Shown here in pieces: positions 24,776-34,242 of a stretch of 64,000 nt of DNA; within the stretch, counting starts at the first letter, position 1; each line of letters begins with the position of its first letter. Under the pieces are notes generated by a model. The model searched no databases and had not been told where the DNA came from. It saw nothing but the letters and a program-made list of their open reading frames with translations. The stretch is from Anoxybacteroides voinovskiense (GTDB taxonomy: Bacteria > Bacillota > Bacilli > Bacillales > Anoxybacillaceae), in the NCBI RefSeq assembly GCF_014196205.1, contig NZ_JACIDE010000003.1, forward strand, positions 62,001 through 126,000, written 5' to 3'. Position numbers and translations under genes: made by a program.

Positions 24776-25969
24776 ATGAATCAACAAGCGATTTCGCGGC
24801 GGAAGTTGCTAGGCATTGCCGGGCTTGGCTGGATGTTTGATGCGATGGATGTCGGGATGCTGTCGTTTATTATCGCGGCACTGCAAAAAGAATGGAATTT
24901 AACTGCTGAACAAATGGGGTGGATCGGCAGCGTCAACTCAATCGGAATGGCGGTCGGGGCACTTTTCTTCGGGCTGTTAGCGGATCGGATTGGTCGAAAA
25001 CACGTCTTTATTATAACGCTTTTATTATTTTCGATTGGCAGCGGGCTTTCCGCGTTTACTGCGACATTAGCGGCATTTTTAGTGCTTCGCTTTTTCGTCG
25101 GCATGGGGCTTGGCGGTGAGCTTCCGGTCGCGTCGACATTAGTGGCAGAAAGCGTGCCAGCAAGCGAACGCGGCAAAACGGTCGTTCTGCTAGAAAGCTT
25201 TTGGGCGTTTGGCTGGCTTTTAGCGGCAGTGATCTCTTATTTCGTCATCCCAACGTACGGGTGGGAGCTGGCGCTAATTTTAGGCGCTGTTCCGGCGCTT
25301 TATGCCGTCTATTTGCGCTGGAATTTGCCGGACTCTCCGCGCTTTTCTAGAGCGAAAAAAAGCTCTGTTTGGGCAAACATCGTAAGCGTATGGTCTTCTG
25401 CATATCGGCGGGAAACGATTATGCTTTGGGTGCTTTGGTTTTGCATCGTATTTTCCTACTACGGCATGTTTTTATGGCTGCCGAGCGTCATGGTCATGAA
25501 AGGGTTCAGCTTAATTAAAAGTTTTCAATACGTGCTCATGATGACATTGGCACAATTGCCAGGCTATTTTAGCGCCGCTTGGCTCATTGAACGTGCCGGT
25601 CGAAAATTTGTTCTTATTGCGTATTTAATCGGTACAGCAGTCAGCGCTTACTTTTTCGGCAACGCCGAGTCGCTTACATGGCTAATGGTGTTTGGGATTT
25701 TGTTATCGTTCTTTAACCTCGGGGCGTGGGGAGCGCTTTATGCGTATACCCCAGAGCAATACCCGACATCCATTCGCTCTACAGGCGCAGGTATGGCGGC
25801 GGCGTTCGGACGAATTGGCGGTATTCTCGGACCGCTCTTCGTCGGTTATCTTGCTGCACAAAAAACAGAAGTAACGACGATTTTTGCGATTTTCTGCATG
25901 GCGATTTTCGTTGGAGTGTTAGCGGTTGGTCTGCTAGGAAAAGAAACGAAGCAACAAGAATTGGCGTAG
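24776..25969 (+). CDS. major facilitator transporter, NiaP-like
   Basis: This 397-residue protein has 12 predicted helices. The MFS loop motif GLLADRIGRKHVF is near 70 and the sugar-porter-like stretch GLGGELPVASTLVAESVPASERGKTV near 110-135. Overall it resembles NiaP (YceI), the nicotinate permease of Bacillus, but related MFS proteins carry aromatic acids or sugars. A GAGGAGG site precedes ATG. The palindrome in its promoter suggests repression by a small-molecule sensor. Substrate is inferred. Confidence 0.7.
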   Translation: MNQQAISRRKLLGIAGLGWMFDAMDVGMLSFIIAALQKEWNLTAEQMGWIGSVNSIGMAVGALFFGLLADRIGRKHVFIITLLLFSIGSGLSAFTATLAAFLVLRFFVGMGLGGELPVASTLVAESVPASERGKTVVLLESFWAFGWLLAAVISYFVIPTYGWELALILGAVPALYAVYLRWNLPDSPRFSRAKKSSVWANIVSVWSSAYRRETIMLWVLWFCIVFSYYGMFLWLPSVMVMKGFSLIKSFQYVLMMTLAQLPGYFSAAWLIERAGRKFVLIAYLIGTAVSAYFFGNAESLTWLMVFGILLSFFNLGAWGALYAYTPEQYPTSIRSTGAGMAAAFGRIGGILGPLFVGYLAAQKTEVTTIFAIFCMAIFVGVLAVGLLGKETKQQELA

Positions 25970-25989
25970 CTTAAGCATAACCATTGACA

Positions 25990-26042
25990 AAAAAGGGAAG
26001 GAGCGATACGGTTATTATTATTGCTCTTTCCCTTTTATTTTT
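25990..26042 (+). terminator. terminator after the niaP-like gene
   Basis: AAAAGGGAAGGAGC and GCTCTTTCCCTTTT form a long stem with a T-rich tail. Confidence 0.7.
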
Positions 26043-26062
26043 TGAAAAAGAGGTTAGACTGG

Positions 26063-26980
26063 ATGACAAAAGTATGGACATATGTTTCGCTTGTATTGGT
26101 GATGATTATTTGGGGCGGCAATGTCGTCGCCATTAAACTATTAGTCAATGCGTTTACGCCGATTACGATTACGGCGCTTCGTTTATTTGGCGCAGCGCTG
26201 ACGGTGTTTGTTGTGCTGGCTGTCATGCGGCAATCGTTTCGGCTGACCGCTCGGCAAATGGCGGCTGTCTTTCTCGTCGGGCTATGCAACGTCGTTGGTC
26301 ATCACTATTTTTTAGCAACCGGTTTAACGAAGACGACTGCCTCCAATGCCGGCATTATTTTAGGCATGTCGCCGCTTGTGACCGCACTGTTTGCGGCGGT
26401 TTTATTGCGCGACCGACTGCGGCCGCTGAAACTGCTCGGCATTGTTCTAGGCTTTACAGGGGTTGTCTTTATCGTGACGCACAGCTCGGCGAAAATCGGC
26501 GCGGTTTCTATTGGGGACGTATATATTGTTGGCGCTGTGTTGACGCAAGCGATTAGCTTTATTTTCATTAAGAAACTTGCCCAAACCGTCGATGTCGTTG
26601 CTCTTACGGCATGGATGTTGCTGATGGGGTCAACCATTTTGTTTTTGATTGGGCTTGCGACGGAACAAGGCGGTCTCGGGCAGCTTGCGAAAGGAAGCGG
26701 GTCAATCTGGTTCGTCTTTTTCGCCTCGGCAGTCGTTGCGAGCGGGATAGGACAAATGATTTACAATCGTGCGATTCAACGTCTCGGCGCTTCGGAGGCG
26801 GCCGTGTTTATCAATTTGTCGCCATTTTTTTCGCTCGTTGCGTCCGCGTTGTTTTTAGGAGAAACGATTCATTTGGTGCAATGGTTCGGCTTTCTCTTCA
26901 TCGTCATCGGCGTTTTGCTTGCGTCAGGGGCGCTCGAAGAACTCGTTCTTTCTTCGTCGCGCAAACAAATGACAGGGTAG
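26063..26980 (+). CDS. EamA/DMT-family transporter
   Basis: This 305-residue membrane protein has ten hydrophobic segments in two repeated EamA halves, typical of drug/metabolite exporters (YdcZ/RhaT superfamily). ATG 26063 is used because the frame upstream runs through the preceding terminator. The site GAGG is modest. The glycosyltransferase gene starts 9 bp after its stop, so the two may be co-transcribed. Cargo cannot be read from the sequence. Confidence 0.75.
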   Translation: MTKVWTYVSLVLVMIIWGGNVVAIKLLVNAFTPITITALRLFGAALTVFVVLAVMRQSFRLTARQMAAVFLVGLCNVVGHHYFLATGLTKTTASNAGIILGMSPLVTALFAAVLLRDRLRPLKLLGIVLGFTGVVFIVTHSSAKIGAVSIGDVYIVGAVLTQAISFIFIKKLAQTVDVVALTAWMLLMGSTILFLIGLATEQGGLGQLAKGSGSIWFVFFASAVVASGIGQMIYNRAIQRLGASEAAVFINLSPFFSLVASALFLGETIHLVQWFGFLFIVIGVLLASGALEELVLSSSRKQMTG

Positions 26981-26989
26981 GTGGGATAC

Positions 26990-27799
26990 GTGCAGTTCGT
27001 TTCGATAGTCATCCCAACGTTTAATCGACCGTATCCGCTTGCGGAGCTATTGGAATCGTTAAGCAGACAAACGTATTCCAAGCTGGATATCATCATCGTG
27101 AACGACGGTGGCGAGCGGGTCGACGACATCGTTGCGCTTTATCCAGAACTAGACGTTCAGCTGATTCATTGTGCGGAAAACGTCGGGCACGTCGAGGCGC
27201 GCAACATTGGCGTTAAAGCGGCAAAAGGCGACGTCATTATGCTTTGTGACGATGATGACTTATTGCTTCCTTGCCATGTAGAGCGGATGGTGTTAGAGCT
27301 AGCCGATGCCGATTTCGTTTATTCTGATGTTGAAATTTTCCATTACCGCGTCGAGAACAATCAGCGCATCCCGACGAAGCGGTTTTTGTTCGCTTACGAC
27401 GATGACCGAGAAGCGATGCGCCAATTTTCGACGTACGTCCCGTCTGGCAGCGCATACCGCCGGGAAATTCATGAAAAAATCGGTTACTTTGACCCATACG
27501 TTAACAACTATTGGGACTGGGATTTTTTCTTGCGAGTGTCCGCGTCCTTCCGCGTCAAACGCGTCGCCGTCGCTAGCGTCTTATACGCCTTTTCGAACGA
27601 AGGAGACCATTTGTCGCGACAGATGAATGACAAGCGGAAAATGTATTTAGACCGACTCTCCAAAAAGCACGGTCTTGGTAATTTGCCAACGAAAAATTTT
27701 TGGCTACTTTTAGAAGAGCCGGAGGTGGCGAAGCGAAAAGCGCCAAGCAAGGTCATTTGGGACGGAACACCAATTGTGTCGCGGTTGCACCGTCTGTAA
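26990..27799 (+). CDS. family 2 glycosyltransferase
   Basis: This 269-residue GT-A fold enzyme starts at GTG 26990, preceded by AGGTGGG. The nucleotide-sugar site VSIVIPTFNRP opens the domain and the acidic DXD-type cluster CDDDDLLLP lies near 86. The C-terminal WDWDFFLRV is typical of the acceptor side. No membrane helix is seen, so it is probably a cytoplasmic enzyme making surface glycans. The acceptor is unknown. Confidence 0.8.
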   Translation: MQFVSIVIPTFNRPYPLAELLESLSRQTYSKLDIIIVNDGGERVDDIVALYPELDVQLIHCAENVGHVEARNIGVKAAKGDVIMLCDDDDLLLPCHVERMVLELADADFVYSDVEIFHYRVENNQRIPTKRFLFAYDDDREAMRQFSTYVPSGSAYRREIHEKIGYFDPYVNNYWDWDFFLRVSASFRVKRVAVASVLYAFSNEGDHLSRQMNDKRKMYLDRLSKKHGLGNLPTKNFWLLLEEPEVAKRKAPSKVIWDGTPIVSRLHRL

Positions 27800-27816
27800 A
27801 AAATTTCACGATGCCA

Positions 27817-27846
27817 TTGACGAGCGTTTTTGGATTTTGTTATGAT
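27817..27846 (+). promoter_or_regulatory. promoter of glyQS
   Basis: TTGACG and TATGAT are separated by 18 bases, about 20 bp before the T-box leader. Confidence 0.6.
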
Positions 27847-27865
27847 AAATAGCAAAATATGATAT

Positions 27866-28066
27866 TGCAACGATGACGGATGAATAGTAGTTGCCCCTCT
27901 CTTCGAAAGCGAGCCGGGGATGGTGGAAGCCTGGTGAAGACGGTCAATGAAACGGCACTCCAGAGTTGCGCATGAAAAGTGGATGCATGTTGCATCAACT
28001 AGGGTGGAACCGCGGGAGTTACGCTCTCGTCCCTAGGCGAACGGCCTAAGGACGAGAGCGTTTTTG
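27866..28066 (+). ncRNA. glycine T-box leader of glyQS
   Basis: The T-box sequence AGGGTGGAACCGCG (28001-28014) is exact. Stem I shows the AG-bulge-like GAAGCCTGGTGAA and a candidate glycine specifier GGC at 27954-27956. The terminator pairs CGCTCTCGTCC with GGACGAGAGCG before TTTTT. Uncharged tRNA-Gly is expected to favour antitermination. The specifier position is inferred from layout. Confidence 0.9.
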
Positions 28067-28095
28067 TTTGAAAAAAGATGAAGGAGGAAAAAAAG

Positions 28096-29478
28096 ATGGC
28101 AGTGACAATGGAACAAATCGTTGCCCACGCGAAACATCGCGGCTTTGTTTTTCCAGGTTCGGAAATTTACGGTGGATTAGCGAACACGTGGGATTACGGT
28201 CCGTTAGGGACAGAGTTAAAAAACAATATTAAGCGCGCATGGTGGAAAAAATTTGTGCAAGAATCGCCGTACAACGTCGGCTTAGATGCGGCCATTTTAA
28301 TGAACCCAAAAACGTGGGAAGCATCCGGTCATTTAGGCAACTTTAACGACCCGATGATTGACTGTAAACAATGTAAAGCGCGTCATCGCGCCGATAAGCT
28401 CATCGAAAACGCCCTAGAAGCAAAAGGGATCGAGATGATCGTCGACGGGCTTCCATTTTCGAAAATGGAAGAGCTGATTAAAGAGCATAACATCGCTTGT
28501 CCAGATTGCGGCAGCCAAGATTTCACGAACATCCGCCAGTTTAACTTAATGTTTAAAACATTCCAAGGCGTCACCGAATCAAGCGCAAACGAAATTTACC
28601 TTCGCCCGGAAACAGCGCAAGGCATTTTCGTCAACTTTAAAAACGTACAGCGGACGATGCGCAAAAAACTTCCGTTCGGGATTGCGCAAATCGGAAAAAG
28701 CTTCCGCAACGAAATCACGCCAGGAAACTTTACGTTCCGGACGCGCGAGTTTGAACAAATGGAGCTAGAGTTTTTCTGCAAACCAGGCGAAGAATTGCAA
28801 TGGTTTGACTATTGGAAACAGTTTTGTGAGCAATGGCTGTTATCGTTAGGAATGAAAAAAGATAGCATTCGTTTGCGCGACCATTCGCAAGAAGAATTGT
28901 CGCACTATAGCAACGCGACGACCGACATTGAATATAAGTTTCCATTCGGCTGGGGCGAGCTATGGGGTATTGCGTCTCGCACCGACTATGACTTAAAACA
29001 GCATATGGAACATTCGGGCGAAGACTTCCACTATATCGACCAAGAAACGAACGAACGCTACATTCCATATTGCATTGAACCGTCGCTTGGCGCAGATCGC
29101 GTCACGTTAGCGTTTATGATTGACGCGTATGAAGAAGAGGCGCTTGCAGACGGAACGACACGCACCGTCATGCGCTTACATCCAGCGCTTGCACCATACA
29201 AAGCGGCCGTATTCCCGCTCTCGAAAAAATTGTCGGAAGGCGCACGGCAAGTGTTTGCGGAGTTGGCGAAACATTTCATGGTCGATTACGACGAGTCCGG
29301 CTCGATCGGCAAACGCTACCGCCGCCAAGACGAAATCGGCACACCGTTTTGCATTACGTATGACTTTGATTCTGAACAAGACGGGATGGTGACAGTGCGC
29401 GACCGCGACACAATGGAACAGACGCGCGTACCGATTGCCGAATTAAAACGCTTTTTAGAAGAAAAAATTCAATTTTAA
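28096..29478 (+). CDS. glyQS: glycyl-tRNA synthetase, alpha2 type
   Basis: This class II synthetase of 460 residues charges tRNA-Gly as a homodimer. [13 protein letters not shown] lies near the N terminus, motif 2 is [25 protein letters not shown], and the C-terminal anticodon domain ends with [20 protein letters not shown] 28096 follows AAGGAGG; the frame upstream is leader. It is controlled by the T-box just before it. The single-chain enzyme differs from the alpha2beta2 GlyQ/GlyS pair of B. subtilis. Confidence 0.96.
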   Translation: MAVTMEQIVAHAKHRGFVFPGSEIYGGLANTWDYGPLGTELKNNIKRAWWKKFVQESPYNVGLDAAILMNPKTWEASGHLGNFNDPMIDCKQCKARHRADKLIENALEAKGIEMIVDGLPFSKMEELIKEHNIACPDCGSQDFTNIRQFNLMFKTFQGVTESSANEIYLRPETAQGIFVNFKNVQRTMRKKLPFGIAQIGKSFRNEITPGNFTFRTREFEQMELEFFCKPGEELQWFDYWKQFCEQWLLSLGMKKDSIRLRDHSQEELSHYSNATTDIEYKFPFGWGELWGIASRTDYDLKQHMEHSGEDFHYIDQETNERYIPYCIEPSLGADRVTLAFMIDAYEEEALADGTTRTVMRLHPALAPYKAAVFPLSKKLSEGARQVFAELAKHFMVDYDESGSIGKRYRRQDEIGTPFCITYDFDSEQDGMVTVRDRDTMEQTRVPIAELKRFLEEKIQF

Positions 29479-29484
29479 GAAAGA

Positions 29485-29516
29485 AAAGGCTATCCTATAA
29501 GCAGGGTAGCCTTTAT
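29485..29516 (+). terminator. terminator of glyQS
   Basis: AAAGGCTATCCT pairs with AGGGTAGCCTTT. Confidence 0.65.
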
Positions 29517-29536
29517 GTTAGAAAGGAGTGGAAGCA

Positions 29537-30211
29537 ATGAGCGTGCTAAAAAACGATTGGGCTCCTTTATTGCAAGAAGAATTCACCAAACCATACTACA
29601 TAAAACTAAGGGAATTTTTAAAAGAAGAGTACCGGACGCGGACGATTTATCCGGATATGTACGATATTTTTAATGCGCTTCATTATACGTCATACGAACA
29701 AGTGAAAGTCGTCATTTTAGGACAAGACCCGTACCACGGCCCGAATCAAGCGCACGGATTAAGCTTTTCTGTCAAGCCCGGTGTTCCGCTACCGCCTTCG
29801 TTGCTTAATATTTTTAAAGAGCTGCATGACGACCTCGGATGTTACATTCCGAACAACGGCTATTTAGTGAAATGGGCGCAACAAGGGGTACTTTTGTTAA
29901 ACACCGTTTTAACGGTAAGGCGAGGGGAAGCAAACTCACATAAAGGAAAAGGATGGGAGTACTTTACCGACCGCGTCATTCAATTAGTAAACGAAAAGGA
30001 AGAACCGGTCGTCTTTCTTTTATGGGGACGGCATGCGCAAGCAAAAAAAGACCTCATTACGAATTCGCGCCATTATATTATTGAAGCGCCGCACCCAAGC
30101 CCGTTTTCTGCTGCCCGCGGCTTTTTCGGCAGCCGCCCGTTTTCCAAAACGAACGCCTTTTTTCGACAGACAGGGAGGGAGCCGATTGACTGGCAAATCG
30201 AAAACGTGTGA
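29537..30211 (+). CDS. ung: uracil-DNA glycosylase
   Basis: This 224-residue family 1 enzyme removes uracil from DNA to start base excision repair. The water-activating motif [18 protein letters not shown] is near 63-80 and the minor-groove loop [13 protein letters not shown] near 186. ATG 29537 follows GAAAGGAG. The stop overlaps by 26 bp a small cysteine-rich gene that starts with TTG, suggesting translational coupling. Confidence 0.96.
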   Translation: MSVLKNDWAPLLQEEFTKPYYIKLREFLKEEYRTRTIYPDMYDIFNALHYTSYEQVKVVILGQDPYHGPNQAHGLSFSVKPGVPLPPSLLNIFKELHDDLGCYIPNNGYLVKWAQQGVLLLNTVLTVRRGEANSHKGKGWEYFTDRVIQLVNEKEEPVVFLLWGRHAQAKKDLITNSRHYIIEAPHPSPFSAARGFFGSRPFSKTNAFFRQTGREPIDWQIENV

Positions 30212-30377
30212 ACAGCGAGTAAACTGTTACCGCTGTCACCATTTTTATATCACATGGGATCGACAATTTCCGCGCGGTTGTCGCGCATATAACTTTAAAA
30301 GCACGGCGTTGCCGTCTGTTGTTGTCAAACAATCTTCTGGCACCACGTGCTTAAAATTTGCAGCGAAGCAATCATAA
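30186..30377 (+). CDS. small cysteine-rich protein overlapping ung
   Basis: This 63-residue protein starts at TTG 30186, with the site GGGAGGG before it inside ung. Cysteines fall as [26 protein letters not shown] and TTCLKF, a probable metal-binding knuckle. I recall the same pattern (CxxCxHFYVTWDxxxPxGCxAxxFKS) as a widespread uncharacterised family. The frame stays conserved-looking beyond the ung stop, which argues for a real gene. Function is unknown. Confidence 0.7.
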   Translation: MTGKSKTCEQRVNCYRCHHFYITWDRQFPRGCRAYNFKSTALPSVVVKQSSGTTCLKFAAKQS

Positions 30378-30387
30378 GGAGATGGTT

Positions 30388-31392
30388 ATGCGGTCATCCA
30401 AACCTGTTTTCTTATCTATTTTGGCGATGGGATTGGCAATTGGTGCAGGGACGATTGGCTTCATTCTTTCGGAACATCTTTCGTTTTTCGATGCACTATG
30501 GCTGACGGTCGTGACAATTTTGACGGTCGGGTACGGCGATACGGTACCGCAAACGTTTTACGGAAAGCTGTTTGCTCTACTCATTATTCCGGTTGGCATT
30601 AGCATCGTCACGTATGCGACAGGGGCAGTCGCCTCGATGATGATGGAAGGGGAATTTTCCAAAACGGTGCGGAGGAGAAAAATGCGGAAAAAAATTGATT
30701 CGTTGTCCAATCATATTATTGTATGCGGATTTGGCCGCGTTGGGGAACAAGTTGTGCGGGAATTGGTTAAAAATGGGACGCATGTCGTCGTCGTGGAGAA
30801 AAACGTAGAACGGCTAGAAGCAGACGATTCGTTCCTTTATATCGAAGGGGATGCGACCGAAGATGAGGTGTTGGTAGCAGCGGGGATTGAGCGTGCCGCA
30901 GGACTAGTCGCCGCATTGCCGGCAGATGCGGATAATGTGTTTATCTCGCTGACAGCGAAAGGATTAACCCGTAACATCCAAATTGTCGCGCGGGCGGAAC
31001 GGCCGGAGACAGAAGAAAAGCTTCGGCGCGCCGGTGCGGATAAAGTGATTAATCCGTCTTTTTTAAGCGGCCGCCGCATGGCGATGACGATTTTAAAGCC
31101 TGTTAGCGTTGATTATGTCGACACGATTTTCCATGACCATGAAGAAGAATTTGCATTGGAAGAAATTCGTCTATCCCCACATTCTCCGCTAGCAAACCGA
31201 TTGTTACGGGAAAGTGAAATTCGCCCTCGCTACGGCGTCACCGTTGTCGCCATTCAACGCGGCAATGCAATCATTAGCAACCCATCATCCGACGAAGTGT
31301 TGCAAGCGGGTGATTTAATCATTGTATTTGGAAAAAAAGAGCAGTTGGCTCGTTTTGAGGAAATAGCAAGTTCAGAAAAAGGTGCCCCATAA
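30388..31392 (+). CDS. TrkA-N-gated potassium channel
   Basis: This 334-residue protein has two membrane helices with the potassium selectivity filter TVGYGD between them (about residue 49). A cytoplasmic RCK/TrkA-N domain starts NHIIVCGFGRVGEQVV near 111, and a TrkA-C domain lies at the C terminus (about 250-325). ATG 30388 follows AAGGAG. It resembles YugO-type channels gated by a nucleotide or ion at the RCK ring; the ligand is unknown. The stop overlaps a bidirectional terminator. Confidence 0.88.
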   Translation: MRSSKPVFLSILAMGLAIGAGTIGFILSEHLSFFDALWLTVVTILTVGYGDTVPQTFYGKLFALLIIPVGISIVTYATGAVASMMMEGEFSKTVRRRKMRKKIDSLSNHIIVCGFGRVGEQVVRELVKNGTHVVVVEKNVERLEADDSFLYIEGDATEDEVLVAAGIERAAGLVAALPADADNVFISLTAKGLTRNIQIVARAERPETEEKLRRAGADKVINPSFLSGRRMAMTILKPVSVDYVDTIFHDHEEEFALEEIRLSPHSPLANRLLRESEIRPRYGVTVVAIQRGNAIISNPSSDEVLQAGDLIIVFGKKEQLARFEEIASSEKGAP

Positions 31393-31410
31393 CGGTCGGG
31401 ACACCTTTTC
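31376..31410. terminator. bidirectional terminator between channel and glucosidase genes
   Basis: AAAAGGTG-CCC pairs with GGG-CACCTTTT between two convergent genes. Confidence 0.7.
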
Positions 31411-31412
31411 GT

Positions 31413-33029
31413 TTAGATGAGTTGATAAATGCGCGCTTCATGCGGCCGCATATGCAACATAGCGCCTGTTTCTTGACTGTCGGCATAGTTGCCGAGCAAA
31501 AGTTCACGCGTATAGGCAGATAACGCCGACGGAAGTTCGTAGTCGTTCGGTTCGTCGCAATGATTCAGCACGATGAGCAGGCGGTTGTCATCTAGTTCGC
31601 GCGTATACGCATAAATATACCGTTCCGTTGCTGTAAAGTCATGGAACGTACCGTATACCATTGCAGGATGTGTTTTGCGCAATTGAATGAGCTTTCGATA
31701 ATAATGGTAAACAGAATTCGGATCTTCTAACGCTTGTTTCACATTAATTTCTTTATAGTTCGGATTCACTTTCATCCACGGCGTTCCAGTCGTAAAGCCC
31801 GCATTTTCGCTGTCGTCCCATTGCATCGGTGTACGTGAATTGTCGCGACTTAACGGCTGAAGGCTTTGAAGCACTTCTTCTGGGTCGCGTCCTTTCGCGA
31901 CTTCTTCCGCATATTTGTTTTTCATCGCAATGTCGTTATAGTCATCGATCGAAGGGAAGCGAACGCCGGTCATGCCGATTTCTTCGCCTTGGTAAATGTA
32001 CGGCGTGCCAGGGAGCGTATGCACCATCGTCCCGAGCAGTTTCGCTGATTCAACGCGGTACTGTTTGTCGTTTCCATAGCGCGTCACTTGGCGCGTATGG
32101 TCGTGGTTGTTTAAAAATTGCGAGTTCCAGCCTTTTCCCCATAGCGCATCATACCAACGCTGTTGAATTTGCTTAAACCGAAGCGGATCCCAGCTTGGCA
32201 TTTCATCACACACTTCAAAATGAAATAGCGTATGCAATTCTTGGCGATCTTCTGCGACGTATTTCAGCCCCTCTTCTGGCGACACGAACGCGACTTCGCC
32301 GACGGTAAAAATATCGTAATGCTTGAATACTTGTTCATTCATTTCTCGCAAATAGTCATGCAGTCCTAGATTGTTTGTTAAATAGCGAATGTCGTACGGG
32401 TTGGCTGCGTCAGGAAACCCGTCTGGTTTGGCGAGAAGGGCGATTGCGTCCAATCGGAACCCGTCAATGCCTTTATCGAGCCAAAAGCGCATCATTTTAT
32501 AAATTTCTTCGCGCACTTCACGGTTTTTCCAGTTTAAATCTGGTTGTTCCACCGCGAACGAATGAAAGTAATATTGACCGGTCGCTTCGTCATATTCCCA
32601 TGCGGACGGAGTGAAGTACGAACGCCAGTTATTCGGTTGGTCGCGCCAAATATACCAGTCGCGCTTCGGATTATCTTTCGATGACCGCGACTCGATAAAC
32701 CACGGATGTTGATCAGACGTATGGTTGACGACAAGATCCATGATGAGTTTCATGTCGCGCTTATGCACTTCGTCAAGCAACGTTTCCCACGTTTTCATCG
32801 TTCCGGCTTTCTCCATGATGCGATAGTAGTCGGCAATGTCGTAGCCGTTGTCTTTGTCCGGCGACTCATAGCACGGATTAAGCCAAATGACGTTGACGCC
32901 AAGGTGCTTTATATAATCTAACTTTTCAATTACCCCTTGCAAGTCGCCGTACCCGTCTCCGTTAGAGTCGTAAAAACTGCGCCAATATACTTGATATACC
33001 ACTGCTTCTTTCCACCATGCTCGCTTCAT
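31413..33029 (-). CDS. GH13 alpha-glucosidase
   Basis: This 538-residue cytoplasmic enzyme of the oligo-1,6-glucosidase subfamily has no signal peptide. The catalytic residues are Asp194 (GFRLDAI), Glu245 (VGEV) and Asp310 (NNHDHTR). The residue after the nucleophile is Ala; in this subfamily Ala there is linked to alpha-1,4 preference and Val to alpha-1,6, so maltose and maltodextrins are likely substrates. ATG 33029 follows GGAGGG; the longer frame has none. It stands alone, without PTS or ABC genes. Confidence 0.88.
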   Translation of the reverse strand: MKRAWWKEAVVYQVYWRSFYDSNGDGYGDLQGVIEKLDYIKHLGVNVIWLNPCYESPDKDNGYDIADYYRIMEKAGTMKTWETLLDEVHKRDMKLIMDLVVNHTSDQHPWFIESRSSKDNPKRDWYIWRDQPNNWRSYFTPSAWEYDEATGQYYFHSFAVEQPDLNWKNREVREEIYKMMRFWLDKGIDGFRLDAIALLAKPDGFPDAANPYDIRYLTNNLGLHDYLREMNEQVFKHYDIFTVGEVAFVSPEEGLKYVAEDRQELHTLFHFEVCDEMPSWDPLRFKQIQQRWYDALWGKGWNSQFLNNHDHTRQVTRYGNDKQYRVESAKLLGTMVHTLPGTPYIYQGEEIGMTGVRFPSIDDYNDIAMKNKYAEEVAKGRDPEEVLQSLQPLSRDNSRTPMQWDDSENAGFTTGTPWMKVNPNYKEINVKQALEDPNSVYHYYRKLIQLRKTHPAMVYGTFHDFTATERYIYAYTRELDDNRLLIVLNHCDEPNDYELPSALSAYTRELLLGNYADSQETGAMLHMRPHEARIYQLI

Positions 33030-33128
33030 CGTTTTTTCCCTCCGTCGAAAGCGCGTCCAGCTTGAAATGTTCCCATATATAGAATACCATTGAATCAACG
33101 TGAAAAGAAAGATGGGAGTGAAAACGTT

Positions 33129-33350
33129 TTGGACGTATCGGTAACGGTGATTTTAGCGAAAATGGCGGCGCTCGTGGAGCAGGCGCAACAAGGCGACGTG
33201 CGGCAAATGCGAGAACATGTCGCTGCTGTTCGCGTGCTTTGCGACGTTATTCTAGAAGAAAAAATGGCGACAACCGTAGCGCAGGAAAAATTACCGAAGA
33301 AGCTAGACATCGGCGACGATGCCAACGGCACGTCGTTGTTAGATTTTTAA
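33129..33350 (+). CDS. ywdI: YwdI-like small protein (DUF5327)
   Basis: This acidic, helical protein has about 73 residues from TTG 33129, with GGGAG nine bases before it. The sequence VTVILAKMAALVEQAQ...MREHVAAVRVLCDVIL resembles B. subtilis YwdI, and its position between ung and ywdK supports this. The C terminus SLLDF is a typical end for the family. Function is unknown. Confidence 0.65.
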   Translation: MDVSVTVILAKMAALVEQAQQGDVRQMREHVAAVRVLCDVILEEKMATTVAQEKLPKKLDIGDDANGTSLLDF

Positions 33351-33367
33351 CAAAGGAGAGATGAAGA

Positions 33368-33736
33368 GTGAAAGTATTCGTTTTGCTTGGGGCAATCGCT
33401 TCTTTTTTAGCAGTGGCGCTTGGCGCGTTCGGCGCACATGGATTGGAAGGGAAAATTCCCGACCGCTATTTAGACATTTGGAAAACAGCGGTACATTATC
33501 AAATGTTTCATGCCGTTGGGTTGTTTGTGATTGCGCTTTTATTAGCGAAATGGCCGAACGCTAGCACACTTGTTACGGCCGGATGGATGATGGTCGTAGG
33601 GATTGTTTTGTTTTCAGGAAGTTTATACGTGTTAAGCGTCACGCAAATCAAACCGCTCGGGGCGATTACACCGTTTGGTGGGGTGGCGTTTTTAATCGCA
33701 TGGGCGCTCGTTGCGTACGTGGCGTTCAAACAATAA
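33368..33736 (+). CDS. ywdK: DUF423 membrane protein
   Basis: This 122-residue protein has four hydrophobic segments. The family signature LGAFGAHGL is near residue 17 and the central TAVHYQMFHAVGL is also typical. GTG 33368 follows AAAGGAGAG, 17 bp after ywdI, so they are probably one operon. The family is widespread but uncharacterised. Confidence 0.88.
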   Translation: MKVFVLLGAIASFLAVALGAFGAHGLEGKIPDRYLDIWKTAVHYQMFHAVGLFVIALLLAKWPNASTLVTAGWMMVVGIVLFSGSLYVLSVTQIKPLGAITPFGGVAFLIAWALVAYVAFKQ

Positions 33737-33758
33737 AGAGGGCAGGCTGCCCTCTTTG
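33735..33758. terminator. terminator between ywdK and gerQ
   Basis: AAAGAGGGCA and TGCCCTCTTT form a 10-bp stem between convergent genes. Confidence 0.75.
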
Positions 33759-33760
33759 TC

Positions 33761-34225
33761 TTAGCGCGGTGCGTATGAACTCATTCCAGGTGCGCCGCCA
33801 GCATACGGATACTCATAAGCAATTTCTTCGTCAAACGTCACGTAGTTGAGGTAAATCATTGGCAGTAAGTATCGCTTTCCTGTTTGCGGGTCGCTTAAAA
33901 TTAAATGGTCGCGCCCAGCAGCTTCAATCGCTCCCCGAAAGATTTTCGCATTCCACTCGCGGTTATTTTCAAACGTCATATATACTGTCGCGATTTTTCC
34001 TTTGTTTAGGCGTAAAATGTTTTCGATGTACGATTGTTCAAGCGGTAGCATCCCTGCGCTTGGTGGACTAGTTGTTGGCGGTTGTGTTGCTATAGGTTGC
34101 ATGCTAAAACCAGGTGTAGTCGTTGGTTGATACGGGGTCATTTGTTGAGAATAAGGATAAGCGGTTGGGTAGTATGGTGGGTAATATCCATAAGAATATT
34201 GTGGGCGTTCTTCTTCAAACGTCAT
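33761..34225 (-). CDS. gerQ: spore coat protein GerQ
   Basis: This 154-residue protein has a Tyr/Pro/Gln-rich N-terminal half and a compact C-terminal domain (LPLEQSYIENILRLNKGKIATVYMTFENN). In B. subtilis GerQ is cross-linked by transglutaminase in the coat and is needed to localise CwlJ. ATG 34225 follows AGGAGGAGG. It lies 17 bp after cwlJ, so both are likely made together in the mother cell. Confidence 0.93.
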   Translation of the reverse strand: MTFEEERPQYSYGYYPPYYPTAYPYSQQMTPYQPTTTPGFSMQPIATQPPTTSPPSAGMLPLEQSYIENILRLNKGKIATVYMTFENNREWNAKIFRGAIEAAGRDHLILSDPQTGKRYLLPMIYLNYVTFDEEIAYEYPYAGGAPGMSSYAPR

Positions 34226-34242
34226 ATGAGAACCTCCTCCTC

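Noticed and set aside
27866-28066. Glycine riboswitch before glyQS
   Set aside because: The exact T-box sequence and antiterminator layout identify a tRNA-sensing T-box instead.
30033-30185. Longer version of the cysteine-rich small gene
   Set aside because: The upstream frame is inside ung with no ribosome site; TTG 30186 has GGGAGGG at proper distance.
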